A stretch of 6,281 nucleotides of DNA, taken from assembly GCA_002293295.1 (NCBI GenBank), contig DBCY01000182.1, positions 1-6,281 of the forward strand, given 5' to 3'. Origin of the DNA: Ruminococcus sp. UBA946. Lineage in GTDB: Bacteria > Bacillota > Clostridia > Oscillospirales > Ruminococcaceae. A program made the position numbers and the translations under genes. This document shows positions 5,698-6,281 of this stretch, in pieces. The notes beneath the pieces are model-generated. The model ran no database searches. It was given only the letters and a program-made list of their open reading frames with translations, and was not told the DNA's origin. Within the stretch, counting starts at the first letter, position 1. Each line of letters starts with the position of its first letter.

Positions 5698-5703
5698 TAT
5701 AAT
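5698..5703 (+). promoter_or_regulatory. Candidate -10 box for spoVG
   Basis: TATAAT lies 78 nt before the spoVG start, with no good -35 at 16-18 bp (the region is A-rich). A sigma-H type promoter, known for Bacillus spoVG, was looked for and not found convincingly. The rest of the 220-bp murC-spoVG spacer shows no RNA gene or repeat. Confidence 0.3.
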
Positions 5704-5780
5704 TTACCGTTTAATGATAATAATAGGTTTATGAATGTATTTCACAAATTAAATGTCAATTTTTAAGGAGGACGTTTATT

Positions 5781-6077
5781 ATGAACATAACCGATATTAA
5801 AATCAGGAAAATAATCCCGGACGGAAGACTTCGCGCGGTAATTTCCATAACCATTGACGACATGCTTGCCATCCACGACATCAAGGTGGTTCAGGGTGAT
5901 GAGAGACTTTTTGTCGCTATGCCCAGCAGAAAGGATGAAAGCGGAATTTTCAGGGATATTGTTCATCCCATATCCCCCGATGCAAGGCAGGTCGTTGAAA
6001 GCCATATCCTTGACGCATACACCCGTCATATCGAACAGATGCAGGCTGAGGCGGAAGCCGAGGAAGCAGGATATTAA
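5781..6077 (+). CDS. spoVG: SpoVG regulatory protein (septation/sporulation)
   Basis: The 98-residue protein is a full-length SpoVG (family length about 85-100). Conserved blocks include MNITDIKIRKI, DGRLRAVISITIDD, a HDIKVVQG strand, LFVAMPSRK, and FRDIVHPISPDARQ. SpoVG proteins bind nucleic acid and act as global regulators; in Bacillus SpoVG affects asymmetric septation during sporulation, and in non-sporulating species it controls other genes, so its presence does not prove sporulation. The C-terminus is an acidic, alanine-rich tail (QAEAEAEEAGY), variable in the family. AAGGAGG (5765-5771) sits 9 nt before the ATG. The gene is divergent from murC, an order seen in other Clostridia, and ends in its own strong terminator, so it is probably transcribed alone. 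Confidence 0.95.
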   Translation: MNITDIKIRKIIPDGRLRAVISITIDDMLAIHDIKVVQGDERLFVAMPSRKDESGIFRDIVHPISPDARQVVESHILDAYTRHIEQMQAEAEAEEAGY

Positions 6078-6100
6078 AAAATTAACGATTAACAATTGAT
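6075..6100 (-). repeat. Inverted fragment of the TTAATTGTTAATT repeat arm
   Basis: Read on the minus strand, ATTGTTAATCGTTAATTTTT matches the arm at 1664-1683 in copy 1 with one mismatch (ATTGTTAATTGTTAATTTTT). The hairpin core is absent. It begins at the spoVG stop codon, so again a repeat piece abuts a coding end. The low complexity allows coincidence. Confidence 0.4.
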
Positions 6101-6148
6101 AATTTGGGGTTAAATCAACTTTTAATTTATAAGATTTACGCAATATTC

Positions 6149-6179
6149 TCCGGCAGTATTGATACTGCCGGATTTTTTT
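6149..6179 (+). terminator. Intrinsic terminator of spoVG
   Basis: TCCGGCAGTA (6149-6158) pairs perfectly with TACTGCCGGA (6163-6172) over 10 bp around a TTGA loop, followed by seven T residues (6173-6179). It lies 71 nt after the spoVG stop. Confidence 0.92.
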
Positions 6180-6253
6180 CGTTTAATTGATTATATGCGT
6201 TTTTAACGGGATAATTACGCAGAACTCCGCCAAAAAGACCAAAAAGATATTGA

Positions 6254-6262
6254 TGTTATAAT
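6254..6262 (+). promoter_or_regulatory. Possible extended -10 promoter for a gene beyond the right edge
   Basis: TGTTATAAT combines an extended -10 TGn with a perfect TATAAT. No good -35 is visible 17-18 bp upstream, as can occur with extended -10 promoters. The downstream gene is outside the window. Confidence 0.35.
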
Positions 6263-6281
6263 TTGGAATTAGGGCGTGTTC

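Noticed and set aside
5722..5742. Sigma-H promoter for spoVG around AGGTTTATGAAT
   Set aside because: The AGG and GAAT elements are only a few bases apart rather than the 11-12 bp spacing expected for that class.
5763..6143. Minus-strand frame of 126 codons opposite spoVG
   Set aside because: It starts at TTG and is antisense to the clear SpoVG gene; its composition fits a shadow frame.

Overview
This window looks like a low-to-moderate GC Firmicute of the class Clostridia, plausibly a gut Ruminococcaceae/Oscillospirales lineage. The basis is a spoVG gene divergent from murC, a LexA of clostridial type, AGGAGG-type ribosome binding sites, AT-rich spacers, and short TTAATTGTTAATT-rich intergenic repeats carrying a GC hairpin. 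The genus is inference only.

Layout. Positions 1-105 hold nothing I can support. A consensus housekeeping promoter (106-134) sits inside a run of inverted repeats (113-139, 134-170, 221-243) and drives a small six-helix membrane protein (267-812). Then comes a scar of decayed genes: the tail of a CPBP-family membrane protease (823-1044) and the head of a GNAT acetyltransferase (from 1037). A new promoter (1212-1241), a DUF4177 mini-protein (1310-1501) and a hairpin terminator (1526-1552) follow. A hairpin-bearing repeat (about 1602-1700) ends directly against the ribosome binding site of a flavodoxin-domain gene (1713-2234).

From 2345 to 5560 the genes lie on the minus strand, transcribed in the order murC, lexA, CPBP protease. 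lexA and the protease are 19 bp apart and probably co-transcribed. A second copy of the repeat (about 4097-4183) lies between murC and lexA. It encodes the last six residues and the stop codon of MurC and supplies a terminator-like hairpin. The murC-spoVG intergenic region (5561-5780) carries divergent promoter candidates. spoVG (5781-6077) ends in a strong intrinsic terminator (6149-6179), and a possible extended -10 promoter sits at the right edge.

Functionally the window mixes core genes (cell-wall precursor synthesis by MurC, SOS control by LexA, the SpoVG regulator) with accessory small genes and remnants on the left. I see no phage, CRISPR, toxin-antitoxin or biosynthetic system. The most interesting signals are the palindrome-dense promoter at the left, the repeat that has become the murC 3' end, and the lexA-protease pair.
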